A DNA stretch of 64,000 nucleotides, from assembly GCA_020072845.1 (NCBI GenBank), contig JAIQGF010000001.1, positions 124,001-188,000 on the forward strand, in the 5' to 3' direction. This stretch comes from Terriglobia bacterium. GTDB taxonomy: Bacteria > Acidobacteriota > Terriglobia > Terriglobales > Acidobacteriaceae. The notes under the pieces were generated by a model. That model searched no databases. It saw only the letters and a program-made list of their open reading frames with translations, and was not told the origin of the DNA. The translations under genes and the position numbers were made by a program. How positions within the stretch are numbered: position 1 is the stretch's first letter; each line of letters begins with the position of its first letter. Below, in pieces: positions 1 to 10,123 of this stretch.

Positions 1-774
1 GCCGAACACCACGTCGGCGACGGCCTTGGGCAGATCGGCGCTGCTGTCAATCATGGCCGGAACATTCCCCGGCCCGACGCCAAACGCCGGCTTGCCCGAG
101 CTGTACGCCGCGCGCACCATCGCCATCCCGCCGGTAGCCAGGATCACGCTGGTGCGCCGGTGCTTCATCAATTCCTGCGTGCCCGGAAGGCTGGGAGTAT
201 TGAAGCAGCAGATCACGTCCGCCGGCGCGCCCGCCTTTACTGCCGCATCCTTCATGATCGCCGCCGCCTCGCAACTGCAGCGCAGAGCGGTCGGGTGCGG
301 GCTGAGCACGATGGCGTTCCGCCCCTTGATGGCGATCAGAATTTTGTAAATCGCGGTGGAAGTCGGGTTGGTGGACGGCAGGATCGCCGCCACCACGCCC
401 GCCGGTACGGCAACTTCGATGATGCCCTGCGCCTTGTCCTCGCGCACCACGCCGACCGTCTTCAACGGGCGGATGGCCTCATACACCCGCTGCGACGAAA
501 ACAGGTTCTTGATTACTTTGTGCTCGACCACGCCATAGGTGGTCTCTTCCACCGCGATGCGTGCCAGTTTTTCCGCATTGGCGGTGGCCGCGGCCGCTAC
601 CGCGTCCACGATGCGGTCCACCTGCTCCTGGGTAAAGGTCTGGAATTCGAGAAAGGCCTTGTAGGCGCGCTCGATCAGATCGCGCGCCTCGGCGACGGAG
701 CGCTCGTCCTTGGTTTGCCCCGGGGACTGCGCCGCCGGGGCGACAGCAACGGCTGATGTGGGATCGTGGGCCAC
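1..774 (-). CDS. CoA-acylating aldehyde dehydrogenase, EutE/PduP-like (partial, C-terminus beyond window)
   Basis: This gene encodes an acylating aldehyde dehydrogenase that would oxidise a short aldehyde to acyl-CoA inside a bacterial microcompartment. Reading the minus strand from 774 to 1 gives 258 uninterrupted codons. The visible part includes [24 protein letters not shown], split here as [15 protein letters not shown] and TSTAIYKIL, then [23 protein letters not shown] and [13 protein letters not shown], which are typical of the EutE/PduP group. The catalytic cysteine region lies beyond the window. The first residues are Ala/Pro/Ser-rich and could be an encapsulation tail plus linker. 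No ATG exists in frame. I chose GTG at 774; a TTG about 40 bases upstream is the alternative, and neither has a clear ribosome binding site. The upstream neighbour on the same strand is a shell protein, which supports the microcompartment role. Confidence 0.9.
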   Translation of the reverse strand, partial: MAHDPTSAVAVAPAAQSPGQTKDERSVAEARDLIERAYKAFLEFQTFTQEQVDRIVDAVAAAATANAEKLARIAVEETTYGVVEHKVIKNLFSSQRVYEAIRPLKTVGVVREDKAQGIIEVAVPAGVVAAILPSTNPTSTAIYKILIAIKGRNAIVLSPHPTALRCSCEAAAIMKDAAVKAGAPADVICCFNTPSLPGTQELMKHRRTSVILATGGMAMVRAAYSSGKPAFGVGPGNVPAMIDSSADLPKAVADVVFG

Positions 775-780
775 GGAGGA

Positions 781-893
781 ATTTGGTAATTGGGCAATTT
801 GGCAATTGGGCAATTTGGTGAGTAACGAGCGGCTGCAAAGCGGCCTGCAATTACCAAATTACGAAATTACCAAATTACAAAATCAGTTTAGTC
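781..893. repeat. AT-rich tandem and inverted repeat (aatttggtaattg family)
   Basis: The gap between the aldehyde dehydrogenase and the shell gene holds a block of aatttggtaatt-type units at about 781-820 and the complementary ccaattaccaaatt-type units at about 849-890. The two halves can pair as one long hairpin. Its base composition is far more AT-rich than the flanking genes. It is one of the intergenic stutter-repeat families of this window. Confidence 0.8.
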
Positions 894-1199
894 GGCGCTT
901 CCCTTTTTCGCTTTCGGGGCGGCGCCGCTGATCATCGGCATCGAAGTTTCCAGGTCGCCGTGCGGACGCGGAATCACGTGCACCGCAACCAGTTCGCCGA
1001 CGCGGCGTGCGGCAGCAGCGCCGGCATCGGTGGCGGCCTTCACGCTGGCCACGTCGCCGCGCACGATCACCGTCACGAATCCCGCGCCGATATATTCCTT
1101 GTGAACCAACTGCACGTTGGCGGCCTTGACCGCGGCATCGGCGGCTTCAATCGAGCCGACCAGGCCCTTGGTTTCGATCATTCCCAGCGCATCCATCAT
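888..1199 (-). CDS. bacterial microcompartment shell protein (BMC-H, PduA/EutM-like)
   Basis: A 103-residue single BMC-domain protein that would form hexamers tiling the facet of a microcompartment shell. It follows PduA almost residue by residue: [12 protein letters not shown] at the start, then [15 protein letters not shown], the pore region [27 protein letters not shown] and HVIPRPH. The pore-lining motif reads G-A-G where PduA has G-S-G, so the pore may be slightly different. A short tail rich in Ala and Lys follows the domain. ATG at 1199 (or the next codon) is preceded by a GGGAGCG-type binding site. It sits just upstream of the acylating aldehyde dehydrogenase on the same strand, so this is the edge of a microcompartment locus extending to the left. 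The signature substrate enzyme is not in the window. Confidence 0.95.
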   Translation of the reverse strand: MMDALGMIETKGLVGSIEAADAAVKAANVQLVHKEYIGAGFVTVIVRGDVASVKAATDAGAAAARRVGELVAVHVIPRPHGDLETSMPMISGAAPKAKKGSAD

Positions 1200-1359
1200 G
1201 TTCGCTCCCTGGAACCCGCGCGGACACGGGCCGCGCGCAACAGTTACGAGTGCCTGCGTACCTTACTACGCAGACCGCCATGGGTCAACGCTCCCTCCCG
1301 CGCGCCCGCGTTTCCGTGTGTTAAACTTCAGTGCTTAACGCCACCAACTTTTACGCTCT

Positions 1360-1638
1360 ATGGTCCTGTCCAAAGAATATGTGGGCTACCTGGCCCGCGA
1401 GATCTCGAAAAAACTGCTCAAGGGCGAATTCATCGAAACCAAGAATCTGCCCGCCGTCACCGAGCGCGTCCACGGGGCCATGCTCGACGAAATGACGCTG
1501 GAAGACCGCATCAACGACGAAGTCCGCATCATTCTGGAAACCTACTCCGAGGAAATGCGCCGCACCGGCGCCAATTACCAGGAAATGTTCAAGAAAGTGA
1601 AGAACGAACTGGTGCGCAAGTACAAGGCGGTGCTGTAG
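1360..1638 (+). CDS. DUF507 family protein, first of a tandem pair
   Basis: A 92-residue, highly charged, helical protein matching the DUF507 family, whose function is not known. Recognisable parts are the start VLSKEYVGYLAREISKKL, the central LEDRINDEVRIIL and the end KVKNELVRKYKAVL. No signal peptide or membrane segment is visible, so it is probably cytosolic. The TAG stop shares its last base with the GTG start of the next gene (TAGTG), so the two are likely translated together. The gene is divergent from the microcompartment genes, and a gap of about 160 bases between them must hold promoters for both directions. Confidence 0.9.
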   Translation: MVLSKEYVGYLAREISKKLLKGEFIETKNLPAVTERVHGAMLDEMTLEDRINDEVRIILETYSEEMRRTGANYQEMFKKVKNELVRKYKAVL

Positions 1639-1943
1639 TGCGGGTGGACATCAGGTCGGAAGAGCCGTATCGCGTCAGCCGCGACAAGATGAACGTGCTG
1701 GCGCGGGCTGTCACCGAAGCTCTGGCCGCCATGGAAGGCGTGAAGTTGCTCAAGGAAAAGAACACCGTCCGCCTGGAAGTCCGCCGGCTGCTGGAGGAAC
1801 TGCTGGCGCAGGAGAAGAAGATCGACCTGGAAGCACGCCGCAAGATCGAGTCCCAGAAGCGTACGATCCTGGAAGGCAGCCAGGAGTGGGACATCCTCTA
1901 CCGCAAGTACTACAACGAGGCGGTCAAGAAGCTCGGAATTTAG
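1638..1943 (+). CDS. DUF507 family protein, second of a tandem pair (GTG start)
   Basis: A 101-residue second DUF507 protein. It begins at GTG 1638, overlapping the previous stop by one base, and reads VRVDIRSEEPYRVSRDK onward, with a central charged helix (EELLAQEKKIDLEARRKIES) and the family-typical end EWDILYRKYYNEAVKKLGI. The reading frame stays open far upstream to about 960, but that part is antisense to the shell gene and has no family similarity, so the coupled GTG start is preferred. Two copies with different N-termini suggest a hetero-oligomer. The stop codon merges directly into a cagttt tandem repeat. Confidence 0.88.
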   Translation: MRVDIRSEEPYRVSRDKMNVLARAVTEALAAMEGVKLLKEKNTVRLEVRRLLEELLAQEKKIDLEARRKIESQKRTILEGSQEWDILYRKYYNEAVKKLGI

Positions 1944-1987
1944 AGAGTTTCAGTTTCAGTTTCAGTTCGAGTTGTGAGTTCTCAGCT
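1941..1987. repeat. cagttt tandem repeat starting at a stop codon
   Basis: The TAG stop of the second DUF507 gene runs straight into gagtttcagtttcag units followed by a small inverted repeat (gagttctcagctctgagg). The same unit family recurs at 22021-22050, again beginning at a TAG stop. The inverted part could serve as a weak terminator. Confidence 0.75.
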
Positions 1988-2014
1988 CTGAGGAACCAGC
2001 TCACAATCCTAATT

Positions 2015-4162
<2,148 letters not shown>

Positions 4163-4365
4163 GGCAGCGGCTCCTTCTCCTCACCCACTCGGCATCGTAG
4201 GTCGGCACCCCGGGCAAGTCAAACCCGGCCCGGCACTTACCGCCTGCTTGCGGGCAGCGGGCGGCTCCGTTTCGGGAGGGGAAACTTGGGTGTCCGGTTA
4301 TGCGTATATCTAAGCGGGAAGAATCTTTCACCTTGGCGTAGCATCAACTAGACAGGAAAGAGTTT

Positions 4366-5235
4366 ATGGGTAACGCACTGAAAACCACGCTGCTGCTGGG
4401 ACTGCTGACGGGCTTCCTGCTGTTTGTGGGCCAGTACTTCGGCGGGCAGAACGGGATGATCCTCGCCCTGGTCTTCGCCGGGGTGATGAACTTTGTCTCT
4501 TACTTTTTCTCCGACAAGATCGCGCTGACCATGTACCGCGCACAGCCGGTCACGCGAGAAGACCTGCCGCGCGTCTACCAGATCGTGGAGCGCCTGACGC
4601 AGCGCGTCGGCATCCCGATGCCGAAGATTTACGTCATTCCCAGCGATTCGCCCAACGCCTTCGCCACCGGCCGCAACCCGAACCACGCTTCCGTCGCGGT
4701 GACGCAGGGAATTCTGAACCTGCTTACCGATGACGAGATGGAAGGCGTGCTCGCCCACGAGCTTGGGCACGTGCGAAACCGCGACATCCTGATCAGCTCC
4801 ATCGCCGCCACCATCGCCGGCGCCATTACCCTGGCGGCACGCATGGCGATGTGGGGCGCGATGTTCGGCGGATACGGCGGCCGTGACGAGCGCAATCGTG
4901 GCGGCGGCATCGGCGGGCTGTTCATGATCATCCTGGCGCCGATTGCGGCCATGCTGATCCAGCTTGCGGTGTCGCGTTCGCGGGAATACGCCGCCGACGA
5001 TACCGGCGCGCATCTCACCGGCAATCCCTACGCGCTCGCCAGCGCCCTGCGCAAGCTCGACGAATACTCGCGGCGTGTGCCGCTGCCGGCATCGCCCTCA
5101 ACCGCGCACCTGTTCATAGTGGCGCCGTTTCTCGGCGTAAGCGGATTGAACCTGGCGAACCTGTTTTCGACTCATCCGCCCATCGCCAAGCGCATCGAGC
5201 GCCTGACCGGCCGTCCGGCTGAATTCGACGTTTAA
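4366..5235 (+). CDS. htpX: HtpX-family membrane zinc metalloprotease (M48)
   Basis: A 289-residue inner-membrane protease that would degrade misfolded membrane proteins. Two hydrophobic segments lie in the first 50 residues, and another pair flanks a Gly/Arg loop after the active site. The zinc site is HELGH at residues 131-135, with the third ligand E207 in SREYAADD. Length and domain order match HtpX. ATG 4366 follows ACAGGAAAGAG, a good binding site. It stands between two minus-strand kinase genes, so it is transcribed alone. A strong 12-bp hairpin 28 bases past the stop may end its transcript. Confidence 0.95.
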   Translation: MGNALKTTLLLGLLTGFLLFVGQYFGGQNGMILALVFAGVMNFVSYFFSDKIALTMYRAQPVTREDLPRVYQIVERLTQRVGIPMPKIYVIPSDSPNAFATGRNPNHASVAVTQGILNLLTDDEMEGVLAHELGHVRNRDILISSIAATIAGAITLAARMAMWGAMFGGYGGRDERNRGGGIGGLFMIILAPIAAMLIQLAVSRSREYAADDTGAHLTGNPYALASALRKLDEYSRRVPLPASPSTAHLFIVAPFLGVSGLNLANLFSTHPPIAKRIERLTGRPAEFDV

Positions 5236-5262
5236 GCCTGTATCCGTGACATCGGGAAAAGA

Positions 5263-5293
5263 CCCACATTTGCCAACGACGGGCAAATGTGGG
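5263..5293. repeat. palindromic hairpin repeat (cccacatttgcc), copy 1
   Basis: A perfect 12-bp stem, CCCACATTTGCC at 5263-5274 pairing with GGCAAATGTGGG at 5282-5293, around a 7-base loop. It lies in the short gap between convergent genes htpX and 5313-5669. Closely related hairpins are at 46422-46448 and 47005-47035, so this is a dispersed REP-like element. It may act as a bidirectional terminator. Confidence 0.85.
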
Positions 5294-5312
5294 CCACCCG
5301 TGCCGCTGCTGC

Positions 5313-5669
5313 CTACGGATCGATGATGACAGTCGGCGGCGATCCGCCTTTGGCTTCCACCTTGCCATCGCAGAAAACCTTGTAGTGGTGGATTCCGCGA
5401 GGCAGGGTTTTCTTCAGAGTCGCACGCACTTCGTTAGGGATGGAGTAATCGGGCGGCTCGAAGATATCGCCCTGGATGTCGATCTTGCAGTCGTAATACT
5501 TGAACACCAGCGTGTCGCCGGCGCTGGCGAACTTATGTGGGGGCACGACTCTGTGCTCGGGCGTTCCTTTGTCGTCGAGGAACTTGCCCACGATGACCGG
5601 TTCATCATCGCGCCAGGGTCGGCTGCCCCTCCGCTCCGGGATTGTTACCATCTTTGGCTGAGTTGCCAT
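5313..5669 (-). CDS. hypothetical 118-residue protein
   Basis: Not recognised. The protein is 118 residues, without signal peptide or membrane segment. It has a proline- and charge-rich start (TQPKMVTIPERRGSRPWR) and beta-rich repeats of the kind F-K-Y-Y-D-C-K-I-D-I and I-H-H-Y-K-V-F-C-D-G-K-V, ending in TVIIDP. The two cysteines and the pattern of short strands suggest a small beta-sandwich, but no catalytic signature is seen. It lies 22 bases downstream from the end of the larger kinase gene region on the same strand (kinase stop at 5692 is only 23 bases beyond its start), so the two are probably one transcript, with the kinase first. Confidence 0.75.
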   Translation of the reverse strand: MATQPKMVTIPERRGSRPWRDDEPVIVGKFLDDKGTPEHRVVPPHKFASAGDTLVFKYYDCKIDIQGDIFEPPDYSIPNEVRATLKKTLPRGIHHYKVFCDGKVEAKGGSPPTVIIDP

Positions 5670-5691
5670 ACATCACCTCTCTCTCTCTCTT

Positions 5692-8283
5692 TCAATGCTG
5701 CATATTGGCCTTGGCTGGCTGCACCAGCCGTTGATACCTGGGGTCTGTCCTAAGATCGTTCCAGGTGGGATCGCGTTCGATTTCCGCGACCGGGGTTCCA
5801 GCCTGAATGGCCCTGGCGAGCCAGGTAAATGCCGCGTCGCGATCGTCCAGCTGGAGGTAAACATCGGCGGCGCGGAAGAGCGTCTCAGGATCGGAAGGCG
5901 GCGTTTGCAGCCCCTGCTGGAGCAGATCGCGGGCGCGCGCGGGGCGTCCCAGCACGGAGTAACAGTCTGCCAGGGCCAGCTTCTTGGCGTTGTCGCGAGG
6001 GTTGATCTTGAGCTCCCGCTCCATCATCTCCGCTGCGCGCTGGTAGGCAGTGCGGCCCTTGTCCTTCTGTCCGGGCGCCCAAGTGTAGGCTGACGCGGCG
6101 TTCTGCCAGATGCGGGAATCCTTATCGTTCCATAGCAGCGCCTTCTCGTACATGCGCGCCGAATCGCTGTATCGCCCGGCCGAAAAATATAGCGCGCCCA
6201 GGTTCACGTAGGCACGGTAGTTGGGCTGGATGGCGAGCGACTTTTCAAAGAGCTGCTGCGCTTCCTGGTACTTGCCCTGAAAGAAGTAGACGCCGCCGAG
6301 ATTGGTATACCCGCGAACGTTCTCCGGCGCCAACTCGATGGCTCGGCGGAACTGGGCGGCCGCCTCGTCGTAGCGGCCAGCCTGGTTGTAGAAGGCGCCG
6401 AGCGCACTGTAGCCTCCCCAGTAATCCTTGCGCATCTCGATCGCGCGCCGGTAAGCGTCCTCGGCCTCCTTGGTTTTTCCCAGCGACGCATAGGAGGTCG
6501 CCAAGCCGCGGTAGGCGGCATCGCTGGTCGCATCCAGGTCGAGCGCGCGTCCGAATTCCTTGACGGCATCTTCGTAGCGGCCTGTCCCCTGGTAGATCAG
6601 GCCGAAGGTGACGTGCACCGGCGCAAGCCGATCGTTAAGACGGGCGGCGTTGCGGCAGGCTTGCATCGCCTTCGGAATCGAAGCCGAGTCCTTGCTCTCC
6701 TGGAACTGCCGCCAGTACGCCTCGCCAAGCGCGGCGTAGGCCAGCGCAAATCCGGGATCCGTCTTAATGGCGGTGTTGAACAGCTCGACCGCCGATTTCA
6801 GATTGTTGGGATCGGCGTAATCCAGCAAGTATCCCCGCCCGCGCACGTAGTACTGATAGGCATCGGGGCGCGCCGCCACGGCTGCCGCTTCGCCCGGCCG
6901 TGCCTCCACGTCGAGCATGGCCAGTAACTTGTCCACCACCTCACGCTCGGCTGCCGCCAGGTTCCGCAGATCGGCATTCACCACCGCGCCATTCAGGTTG
7001 CGCCGAGTCTGCGCGTCCACCAGGCTGTACGTCACCTGGTTGTTGGCCGCGAAATTCCAACTGCCTTCCACCACCAGGGTGACGCCAAGTTTCTTGCGCG
7101 CGTCCTCCGCCGAGCTGACGCCCTGCAACCGGACTTCGCTGCTCGGGACCACCTCTACGCCGGAGCGCTTGCTGACTTGCGCCAGCCGGGCCGTCAGCAA
7201 CTCGGTCAAGCCACGGCAGAGAGCCTGGTTCTCCGCCTTGCCGCCGATCGCCTCAAACGGCAACACGGCCACCACCTTGGCCCTGGGCGGCGCGGAGACT
7301 AGTTGCGCAGGCGCACTCCGGCGCGACAAAAACGGCGGCAGCGCCACGCCGGCGAGCAACAGGGCGCTAATGGCGATGACTGCCAGCCACCCCACGCGCG
7401 TCACGGGTCGTTGTGGCACAGCGACTTGCTCCAGATTGCGGCCTGACACCAGCCGCTGCAGGTCCACCTGGATCTCGCGCGCTCCCTGGTACCGGAGCCG
7501 CGGGTCCTTGTCCATCGCTTTGCGGATGATCGCTTCCAGCTCCGGGGAAATCTCCGGGTTCAGCGAGCGCACCGGCGGGGGCTCCTGGTGAAGAATGGCC
7601 TCCACCAGCGCGCCCACCGATGGGTGCGAGTGCGGCTGCCGTCCGGTTGCCATTTCGTACAGCACAACTCCCAGCGCGTATAAGTCCGAGCGGTGGTCGG
7701 GCTGCGACCCGTGCAGTTGTTCGGGAGACAAATACGGCAGCGTGCCGGCCAGGGCCGAGGTTTGCGATTCACTTTGGTTGGTGGACTGGTCGCTCATCGG
7801 CAACAACCGCGCCAGCCCGAAGTCCAGCACCTTGGCTTGCTCGGATGGCGTAATCAGGATGTTCGCCGGCTTCAAATCGCGGTGCACCACACCTTGCTTG
7901 TGGGCCTCATCGAGCGCTGACGCCAGTTGCATGCCGAAGGTCAAAATGTCGGCCTGCTTCATGGGCCCGCGCACCAGCCGGTCGGCCAATGTGTGCCCGG
8001 CAACGAATTCCATGACCAGGAAATCAGCGTCGCCGGCGCTTTCGAATCCGTGCAGGGTTTCGATGTTCGGGTGATTGAGGCGGGCGAGCGTCAGCGCTTC
8101 CTGGCGAAAGCGCTTGCGCGTGGATTCGTCTCGGACTACGCCGGCGGGCAGCAGCTTCAGCGCAACGTCGCGCTCCAGGACCTCGTCATGCGCGCGATAA
8201 ACCACTCCCATGCCGCCTTCACCGATGCGTTCGATGAGACGGTAGTGGCCGTACGTCTGGCCGCACACCGGGGAGGTGGCCAT
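5692..8283 (-). CDS. membrane-anchored serine/threonine protein kinase with TolB-like domain and TPR repeats
   Basis: An 863-residue receptor-like kinase. The kinase domain (about residues 14-275) has IGEGGMGVVY, K43, the loop HRDLKPANIL with D136, and D154 of DFG. A single hydrophobic segment near residues 300-322 (VGWLAVIAISALLLAGVAL) would place the C-terminal half outside the cytoplasm. That half begins with a TolB-like region (VVAVLPFEAIGG, LTELLTARLAQV, LVVEGSWNFA) and continues with about ten TPR units from 470 to 860. It differs from the kinase at 2015-4162 in having this membrane segment. It is divergent from moxR; the roughly 200 bases between them hold both promoters. The small gene 5313-5669 follows on the same strand. 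Confidence 0.95.
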   Translation of the reverse strand: MATSPVCGQTYGHYRLIERIGEGGMGVVYRAHDEVLERDVALKLLPAGVVRDESTRKRFRQEALTLARLNHPNIETLHGFESAGDADFLVMEFVAGHTLADRLVRGPMKQADILTFGMQLASALDEAHKQGVVHRDLKPANILITPSEQAKVLDFGLARLLPMSDQSTNQSESQTSALAGTLPYLSPEQLHGSQPDHRSDLYALGVVLYEMATGRQPHSHPSVGALVEAILHQEPPPVRSLNPEISPELEAIIRKAMDKDPRLRYQGAREIQVDLQRLVSGRNLEQVAVPQRPVTRVGWLAVIAISALLLAGVALPPFLSRRSAPAQLVSAPPRAKVVAVLPFEAIGGKAENQALCRGLTELLTARLAQVSKRSGVEVVPSSEVRLQGVSSAEDARKKLGVTLVVEGSWNFAANNQVTYSLVDAQTRRNLNGAVVNADLRNLAAAEREVVDKLLAMLDVEARPGEAAAVAARPDAYQYYVRGRGYLLDYADPNNLKSAVELFNTAIKTDPGFALAYAALGEAYWRQFQESKDSASIPKAMQACRNAARLNDRLAPVHVTFGLIYQGTGRYEDAVKEFGRALDLDATSDAAYRGLATSYASLGKTKEAEDAYRRAIEMRKDYWGGYSALGAFYNQAGRYDEAAAQFRRAIELAPENVRGYTNLGGVYFFQGKYQEAQQLFEKSLAIQPNYRAYVNLGALYFSAGRYSDSARMYEKALLWNDKDSRIWQNAASAYTWAPGQKDKGRTAYQRAAEMMERELKINPRDNAKKLALADCYSVLGRPARARDLLQQGLQTPPSDPETLFRAADVYLQLDDRDAAFTWLARAIQAGTPVAEIERDPTWNDLRTDPRYQRLVQPAKANMQH

Positions 8284-8464
8284 TGCGGACCTCTGGTTCC
8301 GAATCGTGACATTAAAGGCACGAGCAGCGTGTTCAAGATTGCGGACCGTTGTACGGCCAGATTGTCACGCCGGAGGCCCGGAAATGCAAGCGGCGCGGGC
8401 GGCACAGGCACTTTCGTTCCGTTATTCCTCCCATTTCGACGCGCGACCGTTAGCGCAAGCTGGT

Positions 8465-8470
8465 TTACAA
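8465..8470 (+). promoter_or_regulatory. possible -10 element of moxR, near-leaderless start
   Basis: TACAAT lies 10 to 15 bases before the moxR ATG at 8480, so transcription from it would start only a few bases before the start codon. No Shine-Dalgarno sequence is visible in between. A matching -35 box is not clear, so this is a weak call. Confidence 0.35.
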
Positions 8471-8479
8471 TCGCTGGCA

Positions 8480-9439
8480 ATGTCTCCCCACACCATCCAA
8501 AGCCCGGCGGCCCGCGCGGCCGCGTTGCAGGCGGCGCTGCGCACCATCATCCGCGGCCAGGACGAGGTCATCCGTCTCGCCCTGGTGACGCTGTTTGCAC
8601 GCGGCCACCTGCTCATCGAAGGCGTGCCCGGGGTCGGCAAGACCACGCTGGCGCAAGCGCTGTCGCGCGCCCTGGACTGCGCCTTTCAGCGTATCCAGTT
8701 CACCAGCGACATGCTGCCCAGCGACGTGCTCGGCATCTCCATGTACTCCGCCGTCGAACAGCGCTTCGAATTCAAGCGTGGGCCGGTGTTTACCAACGTC
8801 CTGCTCGCCGACGAAATCAACCGCACCACGCCCAAAACCCAGTCCGCGCTGCTGGAGGCGATGAACGAATCGCATGTCACCGTGGACGGCCACTCCTATT
8901 CCCTGCCGCAGCCCTTCCTGGTGATGGCCACCCAGAACCCGGTCGAGCATCACGGCACCTACCCGCTGCCCGAATCGCAGATGGACCGCTTCCTGATGCG
9001 CGTGCACATGGGCTACCCCTCGGGTGAAAGCGAGCGCGAGATCCTGCGTTCCGAGGCGGGCGCGGCCCAGCTCGACAGCGTGCGCCCGGTGCTGAGCGCC
9101 GCCGACGTGATCGGCATCCAGGATGAGGTCACGCGCGTCCGCGTGGACGATTCGCTGGTGGAGTACGCCTTGGCGATGGTGAATCGCACACGCGAATCGG
9201 CGTATCTTTCCCTCGGGGTCTCGCCCCGCGGCGGCATCATGCTCTATCGCGCCGCGCAGGGCATGGCCTTCCTCGACAGCCGCACCTTCGCCACCCCGGA
9301 CGACTTCAAGACGCTGGCGGTGCACGTCTTCGCGCACCGCGTCGTGGTCAGCGGACGCTATTCGTCTACCTTGAAAAAATCGCAGCAGGGGGAAGAGATC
9401 CTGCGCGAGATCGTGGACGGCGTCCCGGTGCCGGTGTAG
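8480..9439 (+). CDS. MoxR-family AAA+ ATPase
   Basis: A 319-residue MoxR ATPase, a chaperone-like enzyme thought to help assemble or activate partner proteins, often VWFA-domain proteins. Visible motifs are Walker A GVPGVGKTT, the Walker B region VLLADEINRTTPKTQSALLEAM, sensor 1 VMATQNPVEHHGTYPLPESQ and the C-terminal lid with SPRGG. The frame is open upstream to 8276, but that part has no similarity and overlaps the kinase promoter region. ATG 8480 gives the usual MoxR length. The expected DUF58 and VWFA partner genes do not follow; instead a repeat block and a DUF4149 membrane protein do, so this copy is an orphan here. Confidence 0.95.
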   Translation: MSPHTIQSPAARAAALQAALRTIIRGQDEVIRLALVTLFARGHLLIEGVPGVGKTTLAQALSRALDCAFQRIQFTSDMLPSDVLGISMYSAVEQRFEFKRGPVFTNVLLADEINRTTPKTQSALLEAMNESHVTVDGHSYSLPQPFLVMATQNPVEHHGTYPLPESQMDRFLMRVHMGYPSGESEREILRSEAGAAQLDSVRPVLSAADVIGIQDEVTRVRVDDSLVEYALAMVNRTRESAYLSLGVSPRGGIMLYRAAQGMAFLDSRTFATPDDFKTLAVHVFAHRVVVSGRYSSTLKKSQQGEEILREIVDGVPVPV

Positions 9440-9442
9440 CAA

Positions 9443-9490
9443 TCAAGTCAGAATTAAGAAGTCAGAAATCAGAAGTCAGAAATAAGAAGT
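9443..9490. repeat. aagtcagaa tandem repeat
   Basis: Beginning four bases after the moxR stop is a degenerate tandem array of aagtcagaa/ttaagaagtcagaaatc units, about five copies with a period near 9. It ends just before the binding-site region of the next gene. It belongs to the window-wide stutter-repeat class. Confidence 0.75.
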
Positions 9491-9502
9491 GGGTCCACTT
9501 AT

Positions 9503-10027
9503 ATGTCCGTGTTGCGCTTTTTCATGTTGCTCTCGATGGTGATCTGGGTGGGCGGGATCATCTTCTTCTCCTTCGTGGTTGCGCCCGCACTGTTCAGCGT
9601 GCTGCCCACGCGTCATCTCTCCGGCCTGGTGGTGACCCGCACTCTTACCTCGCTGCACTGGATGGGCATAGTCTGCGGCGGCATCTTCCTGATCTGCTCC
9701 ACCTTCGCGGCCTACCATACCTCGGGCAGCGTGCAGGCCAGCGCCGCACGCAACCTGCTGGTGTTCGCCATGGTGGTGGCCACCCTGTTCTCGCAAATGG
9801 GCGTCAGCACGAAGATGGCGGCCCTGCGAGCCGAGATGGGCGAGATTGACAAAATTCCGGTCACCGACCCGCGCCGCGTCGCCTTCAACCACCTCCACCA
9901 ATGGTCTACCGGACTGGAGGTCATCGTCCTCCTGCTCGGCCTGGCGACTCTGTACCTCATTGCGCGTAACTGGGCCATTCCCGTAATGAATTCCCTGAGC
10001 GCGCGCTCGCTCTCCACCCGCGCCTAA
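9503..10027 (+). CDS. DUF4149 family integral membrane protein
   Basis: A 174-residue membrane protein with four hydrophobic segments (about residues 5-30, 50-70, 85-105 and 142-162). The start VLRFFMLLSMVIWVGG, an inner FVVAPALF motif and the last membrane segment after HQWSTGLEV match the DUF4149 family (often annotated TMEM205-like), whose function is not established. Conserved HLHQW near residue 137 could bind a metal or haem, which is speculation. It lies between moxR and ychF on the same strand, separated from both by repeat blocks. Confidence 0.85.
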   Translation: MSVLRFFMLLSMVIWVGGIIFFSFVVAPALFSVLPTRHLSGLVVTRTLTSLHWMGIVCGGIFLICSTFAAYHTSGSVQASAARNLLVFAMVVATLFSQMGVSTKMAALRAEMGEIDKIPVTDPRRVAFNHLHQWSTGLEVIVLLLGLATLYLIARNWAIPVMNSLSARSLSTRA

Positions 10028-10082
10028 ATCCCGCGCAGTTGGTATCATCATTAGTTTTGCAGGAGGCCACGAATCCGCCTGT

Positions 10083-10123
10083 CGCGCGACTCGCTGGCCA
10101 CTGACCACCAGCCACTGACCACT
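10083..10123. repeat. ccactgaccac tandem repeat abutting a start codon
   Basis: Units of the kind tggccactgaccacca/gccactgaccacta fill the 40 bases directly before the ychF ATG, so the repeat occupies the place of the ribosome binding site. The inverse of this family (ggtggctggcggttagtggc) is at 56134-56167. Confidence 0.75.
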
